Shown here: positions 22,570 through 33,662 of the stretch, piece by piece
How the letters are laid out: each line of letters begins with the position of its first letter
Position numbering within the stretch: the first letter of the stretch is position 1
Made by a program: the position numbers and the translations under genes
The notes under the pieces: model-generated
Seen by the model: the letters and a program-made list of their open reading frames with translations, nothing else
What the model was told of the DNA's origin: nothing
The model's database searches: none
Assembly (NCBI GenBank): GCA_000729835.1
Contig: JFHB01000010.1
Location: 186,001 to 250,000 of the forward strand
Reading direction: 5' to 3'
From: Atkinsonella hypoxylon
Taxonomy: Eukaryota > Ascomycota > Sordariomycetes > Hypocreales > Clavicipitaceae
Length of the DNA: 64,000 nucleotides

Positions 22570-24434
22570 TTACGATGTATTTGACAGACCGTTTTGCCGG
22601 CTGACGCTGCCATATTTGGCTTGCCAGGCATAAAAATACATCAATGCGGCGAAAGGCTGTCCGAATATGGTGAAAGATACCCAAAAAATGACATTGCCCA
22701 TTACACGACCTGTATGTCCCCACTTCTTCTTTTCCATCGGAGCGGTGATAGCGATTAGAGGCAGCTGCAGAAACATGCCAAAGAAGGCAACACCTGCGCG
22801 AAAAGGAGTTAGCTGCAGAAGGGCATCGGTGACTAGAGATCCTGAGCCGATATGCGCCGCTCTCCAGACCCAGGAACCTCCCAAGGAGAGTCTACTTACC
22901 AATTATGTTGTGGGTAGGCACTCCAACGAGAACTTCATGCAAGACGGCGGAGACAAAGAAGACGGTGCAGCTGGCAGTCCAGGGGCTCCAACCCCGGCCA
23001 ATCATCGGCATATAGACATGACGCTTGAAGTAAGTGTAGACAGGCCTATTCCATGTTCTCCAGTAAGCACCGAGACTTTCGCTATTCCACCAGTCGTCGT
23101 AGAAGGATCGATCGCCGAAACGCAGCACCTCAGCCAGCGCGTTGAGGAAGGATTGGAACAGAGCGAAGAAGCCAGCCAGCCAGATGACGAGGGAGATAGT
23201 AGAAAGTTTTAGCAGCCGCTCTAGAATCATGATGAAATCGAGAGAAGCGATCTTGTCTAAGGAATTCTGCAACACCGGCGCGGCATATTGAAAGCTCGCG
23301 AACCAAATGAAAGCACTCAGGCAACACATTTCACCGATTCTCTTGGCGACGAATACCCATCTGATCTTCTCGGTGCGTGGATACACGGGCTGGTAGACCA
23401 GCGTAGGTGCCCACCAAAAGTAGATGAGGTTGTAAAACGTGATGTTATTAGGGTAGGGACATTGAGAGTAGAGTTCGGGGACCTGCTCGCCCTTGGAGGG
23501 ATGGAGATAGGCATGACGAAGATCGCGGTTGGTAAATGCGTAGGACGCTGTTTTGAGTGAAACGATGACGGCGTGCATTTCCGTCAGGGTGCCAACAAGA
23601 GGGTGGTGCACGTAAAAATAAACGACGAAGGTGGTGAGAACGAGAGAAAGCGTCATGTTGATGCCATGAGCCCAGGCGGCAAGCATCCATGTTGTGTGAA
23701 AGTGCGTCTTGTCGACCTCAGGTTGCTTGGAATTTGAGCTGAATTTGGCTTGCTCGAGTGACCCTCGCGCTTGTCTGGCGGCTGCCAATTCGATTCCGTA
23801 GGCCACGAGTAAGTGGCAGGGAATTAAGAAGTAGAGAAGTCCGCCAATGAGAATATCTTCGTTTTTGTAGGAGTGGCAACGGAAGCATATCAGCACGCCA
23901 TACTGAATAGTGGACAAGGTTAGATAGATGTGGGTGCATTGGTCATGTTAACAAGGGTAGGACTTTTGCTGCTATGAGCGTACCTTTTTCAAGTTTTCAA
24001 TCATTAATCGTACGTTGCCCACGACTAATGGACGTGATTCCCCATTAATTGATGCATTAGAACAATGACGAGTGGAGGGATGTGAAAGCAACAAGGCGCT
24101 GGTGGCAAGGGAGCTCTGGAAGGAACTTACCGAGGACAATGACCATGAGGTTCCGAAAGCCAATAAAGCTTGGTGCAGCATCCGAATCGTGGCTCAGGCA
24201 TGACGATCGACTCCTGGAGTGAACAGCAGCGACGTGCCGATACTTTTGCTGTTGCTGTGAGGAGGAGTGCAGTGTCTCAACGGTCGTTGCATTTTCCGGT
24301 TCGGCTTCGACCAGGTCTGCAGGAGCTTGCGCTTTGCCATTGCGTCGCTGGCTGGGCTTGTCACTGCCATTGGAGGCATCGACGCTGGTGGCCGTGGCGG
24401 CCATGCTCATGATGCAAGAGTCTGTCCTGTTCAT
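22570..24434 (-). CDS. DGAT1: Diacylglycerol O-acyltransferase type 1 (MBOAT family)
   Basis: Four exons, 24434-24131, 24024-23984, 23902-22900 and 22793-22570; introns of 106, 81 and 106 bp; 523 aa. It makes triacylglycerol from acyl-CoA and diacylglycerol in the ER. Splicing gives the DGAT1 core SFIGFRNLMVIVLVVGNVRLMIENLKKYG. Later come FYDDWWN (382-388, the FYxDWWN acyl-CoA motif) and the catalytic His437 in SAVLHEVL. About nine hydrophobic segments are visible. The N-terminal ~85 residues are hydrophilic and Ser/Gln-rich, the usual regulatory tail. FYxDWWN is shared with sterol acyltransferases, but FRNLM and the size favour DGAT1. The micro-exon of 41 bp is required for frame. Confidence 0.93.
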
Positions 24435-25808
24435 GCCGACCTAAGGTAGACGGCTGGCCAGAAGAGGATTGGCAATTGGTCTTGCTTCAGGGGCGTTTTA
24501 TGGGCAATTCATGAAAGAAGAAGCCGTCTGCCGCCTGCCAAAGGGAAGGAGACGAGGGAGACGGCGATGATTGACGAGATAACGGGCCATGCTCAATCTC
24601 GTGGAAGGGTTTCCCGCTGGAGCTTCTCGGCGGCGGCGACGCCACGCTCGATTGCGGGTGTGGGCCAGGCCAGGCACTTGCATTGGCACTTGCATTGGCA
24701 CTGGGAGGGGCACTGGGAGGGGCACTGGGAGGGGCACTGGGAGGGGCTGATGGCCAGATGGCCAGATGCCAGACAGACAGAGACAGACAGGATAATAGTT
24801 AGTTACTCCGTACAGATCTCTAAGAGACTGGAGGTTCAGACTTGCCATTCGTGCCACATCCAGAGAATCTGTCTGTGACAAAAAGGAACAGTATCACCAC
24901 CTGCTCCTGATCGAAGACAACCCTTACAAGTGATTGACTGAGGTACCTGGCTGGATACCTTGGTGCTGGTGTAGCTTGCTCCCTTCACAACGCCAAAGGA
25001 ATGCAATGCAGTCTACGGAATAGGTACCACAGAATCGAAAGGATCTAATTTGCGGGTCGATAAATATATGGGCGCTGACAAACCAGACTGCCTCGTGCTA
25101 CGAGGTTCGAGATGGCATCACGCCATGTTTACCAGACTAGACGCTGATTCGACGCTGACTCGACGCAATCTTGTTGTCCCAGACAAGCGGCATGCAGGAA
25201 TTGACTTCGCTGCGGAACATCAGACGCCATTACTCTGCCTGTGCGAAGATATCCTGTCTGGCCCACTAGCAGATGGATTAGGTACCTAAGCCTTTGGACT
25301 GGCCAGTGCCAACCCGAGCTCGTTTTTTGAGAGTTCCTGCCGCGGAATCGCGACTGACCAGCAAGGGTTTATGAACTTCCGACAGGTTTTCTGGTGAAAG
25401 CAGGTGAAAGTGCAATTTACATTCGTCTGACATGCAGTTCAGCATCAGCATCTTGCGTCCTACGGGATAGCGACAAGTTTGAGGCGCTCAGGCCAGCAAA
25501 TGAGGAAGCCCAGATGGCGGTTGCGGGCATCTTGTAGTCTCGTATCGCGCTGCGGATTACTGCTTTCTCAAGCAGCAGCATCAAGGATGCAGCAGCTGCG
25601 GTGAATACTCCTTCATCCCAGCCGTTAGTAAGCACTTGCATCGCCTCTTGCAAGAAGGCAGACATGCTCTTTCCCGCACAAAAGCCTTTTTTTAAACAAC
25701 ATCTACGACTTCTAGCCTTAATAAACACCGATTTGTGTTCCATCCGCAAACCAAGTGAACCGAGCCGTAGTTCTAGCAGCAACAGTCTTATTGGCACAAT
25801 ACATCATT
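24435..25808. other. Divergent intergenic region, DGAT1/acetyltransferase
   Basis: 1374 bp. It holds the 12 bp minisatellite at 24673-24744, a TACTCCGTA motif (24804-24812) and TAGGTACCTAAGC (25279-25291). No supported gene. Confidence 0.5.
24673..24744 (+). repeat. 12 bp minisatellite, two related unit types
   Basis: Two copies of ggcacttgcatt are followed by four exact copies of ggcactgggagg, all in 12 bp register, ending in a partial unit. It lies about 240-310 bp upstream of the DGAT1 start codon. Confidence 0.95.
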
Positions 25809-26593
25809 ATGGCGACCCGTCCGTTATCCGACAATAAGAAGAAAATGGCTCGAGGTGAGCTTTATTATGCTTTCGATCCCGAGCTGGTGGCCGAGCGTGC
25901 CAGGTGCAAGACCAAAATGAGAGCTTTCAATGCCGGTGAAGGGCAAGTATCTCGCCGAGAAGATGTGCGACTTTGGAGAGAGTGAGTTGTCAACCCATTG
26001 CAGCCACGAGAGTTCCGCAAGGCTCATCGCCCTCTAGATTAGTCGGCGATTCGATTCCTTTGCCACCACAACTATCCGACCCAGTTGCCGACGAGGGGCT
26101 GTTCAAGGATGATCCCATAGTGGAAGCCCCTGTGAAGATGGATTATGGCACGCAGGTAAAGGTGGGAAAGGGTGTATTCATCAATGCCTACTCCACATGG
26201 ATAGATGACTGTCCCATCGTCGTGGGCGACCGTACTATATTTGGGCCTCATGTCTCGCTATACAGCGGTGCACATCCCACAGAGCCAGAAATTCGAAACG
26301 GGTTAGAGGGCCCGGAGTTCGGAAAGGAGATACACATTGGAGAAGATTGTTGGATTGGCGGAAACGTCGTTATTCTGCCGGGTATCACCATAGGTCGCGG
26401 CTCGACTGTTGGTGCAGGCAGTGTGGTGACCAAGGTAACTATGCGGAGAAAACCCAAGTTGAATGCGGCACATGCAAATGACTAACTCATCATGCCGTAT
26501 CAGGATATACCGCCCTTCCATGTAGTTGCCGGTAACCCAGCGAAGATCATACGCAGAATCAAATCCACTTTGGATCCTTACCAGGGCATGTGA
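25809..26593 (+). CDS. Maltose/galactoside O-acetyltransferase-like enzyme (hexapeptide repeat)
   Basis: Three exons, 25809-25981, 26038-26434 and 26504-26593; introns of 56 and 69 bp; 219 aa. The N-terminal Mac domain (MARGELYYAFDPELVAERAR, about 13-70) is followed by a left-handed beta-helix: MDYGTQVKVGKGVFIN, then HVSLYSGAHPTEP, HIGEDCWIGGNVVILPG, IGRGSTVGAGSVVTK, and the closing DIPPFHVVAGNPAKIIRRI. The His in SGAHP corresponds to the catalytic base of this family. Such enzymes move acetyl from acetyl-CoA to sugars or similar acceptors; the true substrate is unknown. The family is widespread in bacteria, yet the two introns show this copy is settled in a fungal genome. Confidence 0.92.
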
Positions 26594-27221
26594 AGAAAGG
26601 ATGAACCCCAATAGGTTACTTTGGAGAAAAATGCGTTGTTGGCTTCCCTTGGTTCATATGTTATCGATAAAGCTGGCCGTGGGAACCAGCTTATGGCGCC
26701 TATGGCTAGCTCGCCTCTAAGGACCTAGGCACTCAGGTACCTCGCGGCACGCATGCGACTTTCAACTGGGATATTGTGAACGTTTTGATGTTATATGAGA
26801 TTAGCCGCAAGTCTATAGTTTCGACCAAATGACACAGCGTTAGAATTAATTACCTTTACAACCTTAAAAGGTTTATATAAATGTGTTCAACGAGCCAGAC
26901 ACAAACTTAAGCATTGAACCGACACGTCACATGACCTGACATTCAACCGGCAGATTACCGCTTAAACTCCATCATGTCTCTACAAGTGCCCAATTCAGGA
27001 TGCTCATCAGACTCTCACGCGCTCAAACACGGTTTCCGACGAGATTGTGCACTTTAGCAAAAAGATCATTGTCTCGATAGTGACGCGCACTCATTTTACT
27101 CGGACTGATTCAATTAGCTACGCTTGCATCTCATTATACGTTTTTGACAGCTCTTTGTACTTCAGAACAGCCTTCCTTATACGACGTGGATGCTTAAACT
27201 TTGGCCTCAATAACCACAACC
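26594..27221. other. Intergenic region before PFS2
   Basis: 628 bp. It holds TATATAAA at about 26873-26880 and an AT-rich stretch around it. The distance to the PFS2 ATG (about 340 bp) is long for a core promoter, so its role is uncertain. Confidence 0.45.
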
Positions 27222-29494
27222 ATGGCTTACGAGCCACGTGGTGACCATGCGGGAGGCGGTCAGGAAGGTGCATTTGTCAAAGTTCGGGGTCGAAGTAAGT
27301 ATGATTTGACTTGTGTAATCCCGGAATCATCTTTCGGTGGGAACAAGAAGTAGGGTGAAATGCCGTGTCAAAGTTGTGATGACCACAGCGGGTCATACCT
27401 CAGACCGGTTGACATCTATGAGACTGTGCTTCGTTGAAGTCTCAACACAGAGCGTGGCATATATCATCAAAAATGCTCCGAGAAGGCGTATTTGCTACGG
27501 ACAAGGCGGCAATTGTAGACGCTCGTGGACCACATCACATCTCACTGAGTGTCAAAGCCGATCCAGTGGCGACGATGCTGTCATGCCGCGTTATGAAGAT
27601 CGTGACCGATTGAGCGCTCATCCCAATCATCCCTTGTTGAGCCTGTAATAACTGTCGATTTCCTCCACTGTGCTAACAGACTGAAGGACCTGTCACCGAC
27701 TATAGCTCCACAGTCATACACTGGTTACGGAACAGAGTTCCTAACTACAAAGGCTCATACACCGGTGAGAAGGAACGCCCAAGTGCAAGCTATATCGTTG
27801 ACGTCAGTAAGAGGCCTGCCCTTTGGAACCTGTTGAACAATGGTACTGACCTGTATTAGATGCTCCCCCCAGCTGCGAGACCAACAAATGCAGCTGACAC
27901 AATCCCCACCAAACACCTTCATTCCTCACTTAACAAGATCAAACATCCCGTCAATGTTGTTCGCTGGACACCGGAAGGTCGCAGACTGTTAACAGCGTCG
28001 ACCAGTGGCGAGTTTACATTATGGAACGGCACGGGATTCAACTTTGAAACTATCATGCAAGCTCATGATTCCGCTATCCGAGCGTTGGAATATTCTCACA
28101 GCGACGACTGGCTGATATCAGGCGATCATGATGGTCTCATCAAATACTGGCAGCCAAACTTCAACAATGTACAAAGCATTAATGCACACTCAGATCCAAT
28201 TCGGGATCTTGCATTCAGTCCCAATGATTCAAAATTCGTTAGTGCCTCTGACGATTCAACGCTCAAGATTTTCGACTTCGCACTCGGACAGATGGAGTCT
28301 AAGCTCGAGGGCCATGGTTGGGATGCGAAAAGCGTTGATTGGCATCCCACAAAGGGTCTCTTGGTGTCTGGTTCGAAAGATCATTTGGTCAAATTATGGG
28401 ACCCAAGAACGACTCGATGTCTCACCACACTACATGGCCATAAAAGCACAATCACCAAGGTCATGTTTGAGACGGTGCGCGGTGCTTGTCTGGCAACGTC
28501 AGCGCGAGATCAAACAGCTCGTGTGTTCGATCTGAGAATGATGCGCGATATCTGTTTGCTCAAAGGCCACGAGAAAGACATTTCTACGCTCACTTTCCAC
28601 CCTGTTCATGCCAATCTACTTACTACAGGCGGCATGGACGGCTCCCTCTTCCATTATCTCCTCGATTCTCCTAATCCACCGGCTGGCCAACCACTCACCG
28701 TCAGCCCTTATGACAGCATGGATCCTGAGTCTACGCCTGCCCAATCAGTATGGCCAATGCACAGAATCCCATTTGCACACGATTATGCCATCTGGTCGTT
28801 TGACTGGCACCCGTTAGGTCATATTCTGGCATCAGGATCCAACGACCGTATCACTCGATTCTGGACCCGGGCGCGACCTGGAGACAGGGATCTTGCTCAA
28901 GACAGATACCACATTGGAGAGGCAGCTGCCGAAGCGCAAGGGACTTGGGATCGTCGTGGAAATCGTCGTCAGCGTCAAGAAGAGGAGCAGCAAGAAATGG
29001 AAGACGAGCTTGATGCTCTTGTAGATCAAAATGCCCCAAGAACTGCCGCGCCTCCGGCATTACCTGGTATTCCCGGCCTGCCTCTTGGCGGAGGAACTGC
29101 GCCTCCTAGCCTTACAACAGGTCTACCTCCTCCCCCCCCAATTCCCGGTGTTGGATTGGGAAACAATGGCCCTGCTCCCCCTCCATTTCCTCTACCTGGA
29201 CTCAATGGTGCCCCTCCTCCGCCGCTTCCAGGCCTAGACCCTAATAACCCTCCTGATCCGGCACAGCTCCTCGAATTGATGAAGAAGGCGGGCGTACCTC
29301 TTCCCCCAGGTCTCATTCCGCCGCCAGGAAACGTGCCTCCACCTCCCGGGAACTTTCCTTTCCCTGTTCCACCGCCATCATTTCATCAAAGTGAGGAAGA
29401 GAAGGCTGAGGCTAGACGCAGAGCACCACTACCTAGTCAGGAGGAGAGTTTGCGGCAGGAGCAAAGGCAGGGCAAATACACTAGGATTCGGTAG
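27222..29494 (+). CDS. PFS2: Polyadenylation factor subunit 2 (WD-repeat)
   Basis: Three exons, 27222-27294, 27687-27802 and 27860-29494; introns of 392 and 57 bp; 607 aa. Splicing assembles [32 protein letters not shown] and SASYIVDMLPPAA, the Pfs2 N-terminus. About seven WD40 repeats follow (residues ~85-380, e.g. [36 protein letters not shown]). A proline-rich tail (about 430-590) contains PPPPIPG and PPPPLPG runs. Pfs2 is a scaffold of the cleavage and polyadenylation factor that recognises the AAUAAA-type signal with Yth1. The first intron is long for this window, and the second uses a GTCAGT donor. Confidence 0.94.
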
Positions 29495-31099
29495 ACGAAT
29501 ACCCTGGATGTGTTGTATAATTAACTCTTTGTTTAAAAAGAAAAGGGGAATAGCGGCAGGTACCTTAATCGAAACGACATCTCGTGGTACTGCTAATATT
29601 ACTGGCGTTAGGATCGACTGGTATGGGGTGCAATACTATCACATTGCTGCACGATGTCGTTTGAACCGCAATTCGCCCCGCGTTTCTCCATCTTCTTCCA
29701 TTTCCAAACTTGCCATTTTGCTCACATATTGGACGCAGATGTCCTCCGTTCTTCGATCTGTTCATGAAGACTTATCCATGCGACCCTCTCAGCTATGTAC
29801 TTGGCCGGCCGCTTATCTCTGCATGGCCAGCACGAGGATGAAATTACGAAGAACCAGGCCCCTCCCGCCATCTGGTCTGAATATGTCTGAACCGATCTTT
29901 ACAGTGTTTAGCGAAATTGAAGACCTGAGTCCACTATTAAAGCCCTTCCTCTGATTCCTCGAGTTGTAGGAAAGCATGTGCAAACCCCAAGGCATTATAG
30001 TGAGGCTGCCTATGCTCTTGCTCAACTGCAGCTTCCGGTTCCTCAAAGAACTCTGCTTCATCGACTTTATTATACTTCTACACGTCGTTTGCCTCTGCCC
30101 TGTTGTCTCTTATTGCCTTGAGTGGAAGTTTGCCACCGCCGCCAGCTTGACACCTGTGGCAGCAGAGGCATATTCCTTCCTATCAACACCAAGTTCATCG
30201 CGATTACTCGCTCGTTGCGATCTCTCGTAGAAATCGCACTGTAATCTCGCTTAGCGGCTTCGTGTTTCCTACACGGGAAACGAGGAGCCAGTATACTGTA
30301 CATTCTCAAACTGTGGGGGCCCTTGTCGTTTTATCCGTGAGATTGTAGAGGATGTTGATGGCATGATTACGTCTTTGACTAATGTAATGGACTGATAGTG
30401 TACGGAACGGTCTGTTATCAATGCAATGCAACACTCAGGTATGTATGCCTTGTGTAGCCCGAGGCTCAGAAAACGACTGAAAGTTTGAAAGTCATCAGGC
30501 CGCAATGACATACACGCACCACATAAAAGAGCGTAGATTGGTCGGCCTCTGCGCTTTTGTTGTAGTTGCTACAGCCGATGTTAATAATCTCAGATTCGAA
30601 GTCTACATAGCAGTTAAGTCCTTTAGAAGCTTCATTTAGTTTGTTGTAACTTTGATGCTTGTAGCAACCTGACGCATACAAAAGCCGGGTATATTAATTC
30701 AGGAATGCAGTCTAGCATTTGCCCAGATTGTTGTATAAACATTGGAGAACAAGAACAACATCTGTGAGTTTGAGAGGTTGGCAGACTCTTGCCCTGGAGT
30801 TTCCTGTTCTTGGATGATAGCTTATCACCATGAATGTTGATTTGTGCACGCGGGAGGCAATCTCTCATGCTCAGGTGCGACATGGAATTCTCCTCAAATG
30901 TTAGGACGAGGAAATAAACTGATTGTTGACTCTAACTGTGCGAACTCAATTTTGAGATTGAAGCCACCAGATGGGTGGAAACTTGAACAAGGTCTCGAAC
31001 CTGCTCGCCTTGGCCTGAGAAACCAGAGTGGCACAAGGCCCTGGGAGGCGCATTGACGAATGTTCCAGAGGACAGCTGGGAAATCGTGCGCCAGGTGAA
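29495..31099. other. Gene-poor stretch after PFS2, possible decayed coding sequence
   Basis: About 1.6 kb. Between 29660 and 30230 several short plus-strand frames with protein-like composition follow each other, broken by stops and frame changes (for example RLSLHGQHEDEITKNQAPPAIW near 29820 and YSEAAYALAQLQLPVPQRTL near 30000). I recognise no family. It may be a decayed gene, an unrecognised spliced gene or chance. Confidence 0.3.
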
Positions 31100-31898
31100 A
31101 TGGCCTCAACTAGTGGCGAATCCGGCGGCATTTGGCTCTTTGGTCATGTTCCTCACGCATCTTGCCTGAATATTAGGAAAAGCATCCGGATATGCTTCAT
31201 CTTCTACAGTTCCCTTACAACGGCGAACCACCCAAGAGACTCCTCATTAAGGAGACGATCACGCCGAACGAGCTACGTTTCGTACGAAATCATGGCGGCA
31301 TTCCGAGAATCGAACGAGAAGCCTTCAAGCTGCAGTTGGATGGACTAGTGAGAAACCCCAAGACTCTTACGCTCGCTGACCTTCAGAACGAGACGCTCTT
31401 TCCTGCGAATGTCGAAGCTGGTGAGTATCCAGTACAGTGGAACAAGACGGTCCGAACAAATCAGTGAATATGCTGGAGAAGGAGACGAGATGATCAACAC
31501 ACCTTGGGCTGAAGGCGCCATTGACGCAGCTCGATGGACAGGTGTTAGCCTCAAGAACGTCACAAAACATTGTGGCGGTCTACGGGAGGAACGTAAGCAC
31601 CTAGAACTATACGGGGGGGGGGGGGAGACGTACTCAATTGGGGGGGAGTGCATGAACTACGTGGTTTCCGTGCCTTGGTCCAAAGTCAAGTCGAACGAAG
31701 TCATGCTGGCCTGGGAAATGAATGGCAAGCCTCTGCCCGCTTCGTGCCGTCATGATGGGGTATATCGACGCCCGCAGTGTCAAATGGCTTTACCGTATCA
31801 AAGCCATCCGCACGCCGAGCCGGGCTCCGGTCCAGAACAGAGAATATCTTTACTTTGAGCAGCAGACTGGCAAGCACAATCAGAGGTGTCGATTTTAA
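31100..31898 (+). pseudogene. Decayed sulfite-oxidase-like molybdenum-cofactor enzyme
   Basis: Pieces of the oxidoreductase molybdopterin-binding domain appear in order in shifting plus frames: KHPDMLHLLQFPYNGEPPKR and FVRNHGGIPRIER (31180-31390), then SGTRRSEQISEYAGEGDE and NTPWAEGAIDAARWTGVSL (31405-31560), NYVVSVPWSKVKSNEVMLAW (31654-31720), and MGYIDARSVKWLYRIKAI (31750-31800). There is a frame shift near 31405 and another near 31740, where about ten residues are missing. The cysteine that binds molybdenum (usually in QCAGxRR) is Tyr (codon 31433-31435). The C-terminal dimerisation domain is absent: the last frame stops at 31898. G runs at 31613-31625 and 31640-31646 mark an altered stretch. 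Introns alone do not explain these breaks. Confidence 0.85.
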
Positions 31899-31936
31899 GT
31901 GACTCTTGGTTGCCAGGGTATGACTTGGCACTCGGC

Positions 31937-31975
31937 CAGCTCATCAGCTCATCAGCTCATCAGCTCATCAGCTCA
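31937..31975 (+). repeat. Tandem 8 bp repeat
   Basis: Nearly five exact copies of cagctcat, just after the sulfite-oxidase-like pseudogene. Confidence 0.95.
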
Positions 31976-32285
31976 ACTTCTGAGACATCAACAACACATG
32001 ACCATGAAACTGAAGGGAGGCCTGCTTGGCGCCCACTTGATCTGCCTGAAAAGAAAGGAATTTACGCACAGCATTGCCGACAAAACGAGTTCCATGAAGC
32101 AAAAAAGGTTAGGACAAAAGATTTGTTCCAGATTCAAAAGGTTTGGTTCCACTACGAAGATCAATACCGAATTTTACTAAATATGTCTCTACTCGCCCAT
32201 CTCTGCTTCGGCCTCGTAACCATTCGTTGGCGCAAAAATTACACCGCAGACGAGTTTTACAGGGCCTCGGACCATAACATCAAGG

Positions 32286-33662
32286 ATGCGTTTTACGCCT
32301 TTTGCTTGCGCAATTCTACTCGCTGTGACAACAAGATGGCGACTTTCGTTTGCCGCTTTCATCCATGACGCTCGCGAACCATCAATCCTCCCGCCACCCA
32401 GCGCAGATGCTTTCTACGAGATTCCAAACGACATACATCGCTACAGGCCAGGTGAAACAATTCAATATCGCAGGCCACCTTCGCCACTAGAAGCATTCGG
32501 GTATTCTGGAAACGAATATCTGGCAAACGCTTACCAAATTTTATATCGCACTACCGATCAGTACGGAAATGACACTGCTACGGTTGTCACCGTCCTTATC
32601 CCGGTCAATAGGAGAGCCAACTTGAGCAGAATAGTCTCTCTGGAGTTGGCGGAGGACGCTGCATCCATTGACTGTGCGCCGTCATTTGGGTTTCAACAAG
32701 TTGCTGATACTTATCCAAAACTAGCGTCCCCTACAACAAAACTTCACTTCTTGCTTTCTCACGATATGCTGAATAGGGGATGGGTGGTCATCGTACCTGA
32801 TATCCATGGGCCAAAGGGGGTGTATCCTGCGAACGTGATGGGCGCACGAGCTACGTTGGACGGTATCAGGGCAGCACTCAATTCAGCAGGTCTATTAGGA
32901 CTACCACGAGATGCTCAAATTGGACTCTGGGGTTACTCCGGCGGCGGATCAGCCGTTCTGGCATCTGTACAGCAGATGCCGTCGTACGCGCCAGAGCTCA
33001 ATATCGTGGGAGCTGCACTTGGTGGCAGCGGCATCGACCCTCCCCCCTTTACAGCAGCTGCGGCTGTTTTGAATAAATCGCCCTCGGCCAACTTCATCGT
33101 TTTATATATTATGGGCCTTGCAAGCGACAATCCAGAGCTCTACAAGCAAGTCATAATCCATGTCAAGCCAGAGTTCCGCGATCATATACTACAAATTAAA
33201 CATACATGTCTCGATGTGGCAAAGTCTACTTATGAAAATGAGGACATACTGGCCATGTTTGACGATGTGAGTTTTCTGAACAATCTTGGAAGTCTCATTG
33301 TAAACCCTGTGGCGAATGTTACTCCCACAGTGCCATTGTATTGGTACCAGGCTGAGTCTGATGAGCTTCTCGCATACACCTTGACTCAGGCCAAAGCAAA
33401 GAAATTCTGTGATCAGGGCGCAAGCATTCACTACGTTCTTGATACAAACCCTACTCTCCTCCATGGTTCGTATAGTATTCGCGGGACCGAGGCGTCGTTG
33501 GACTGGCTTGATAATACGTTTGATGGGAAAACACCAACATCTGGATGTTCTTACGAAACAACTAATAGAGCTGCCATTCCGTCTAAATTCTTGAATTTGT
33601 TCCCCGAGAGTTTACGAGTGGCAATACAAACTATCTATCCCAACAGAAATTCAAGTCATTGA
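32286..33662 (+). CDS. Secretory lipase (LIP family, alpha/beta hydrolase)
   Basis: Single exon, 458 aa, ATG at 32286. A hydrophobic N-terminus of about 24 residues is a likely secretion signal. The nucleophile elbow is GYSGG with Ser218 (LWGYSGGGSA). Candidate acid and base are the Asp in YQAESDELL and the His in LLHGSYS. The overall layout (DAFYEIPNDIHRYRPGE start, MLNRGWVVIVPDIHGP oxyanion-side strand, TLDGIRAALN helix before the elbow) matches secreted triacylglycerol lipases like those of Candida. Several N-glycosylation sites (NDT, NVT, NSS) agree with secretion. It would hydrolyse extracellular lipid esters. No stop or frameshift is seen, unlike its left neighbour, although non-coding AT-rich sequence flanks it. 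Confidence 0.9.
   Translation: MRFTPFACAILLAVTTRWRLSFAAFIHDAREPSILPPPSADAFYEIPNDIHRYRPGETIQYRRPPSPLEAFGYSGNEYLANAYQILYRTTDQYGNDTATVVTVLIPVNRRANLSRIVSLELAEDAASIDCAPSFGFQQVADTYPKLASPTTKLHFLLSHDMLNRGWVVIVPDIHGPKGVYPANVMGARATLDGIRAALNSAGLLGLPRDAQIGLWGYSGGGSAVLASVQQMPSYAPELNIVGAALGGSGIDPPPFTAAAAVLNKSPSANFIVLYIMGLASDNPELYKQVIIHVKPEFRDHILQIKHTCLDVAKSTYENEDILAMFDDVSFLNNLGSLIVNPVANVTPTVPLYWYQAESDELLAYTLTQAKAKKFCDQGASIHYVLDTNPTLLHGSYSIRGTEASLDWLDNTFDGKTPTSGCSYETTNRAAIPSKFLNLFPESLRVAIQTIYPNRNSSH

Noticed and set aside
24673..24744. Regular repeat considered as a CRISPR array
   Set aside because: Units are directly adjacent without spacers and the genome is eukaryotic; it is a minisatellite.
27337..27648. 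103-residue frame between PFS2 exons
   Set aside because: It lies wholly within the first intron, which is needed to join RGR to RPVTDY.
30991..31001. B-box-like sequence on the minus strand (GGTTCGAGACC) suggesting a tRNA
   Set aside because: The T-stem does not pair fully and no matching acceptor stem, D-arm or anticodon stem could be built around it.
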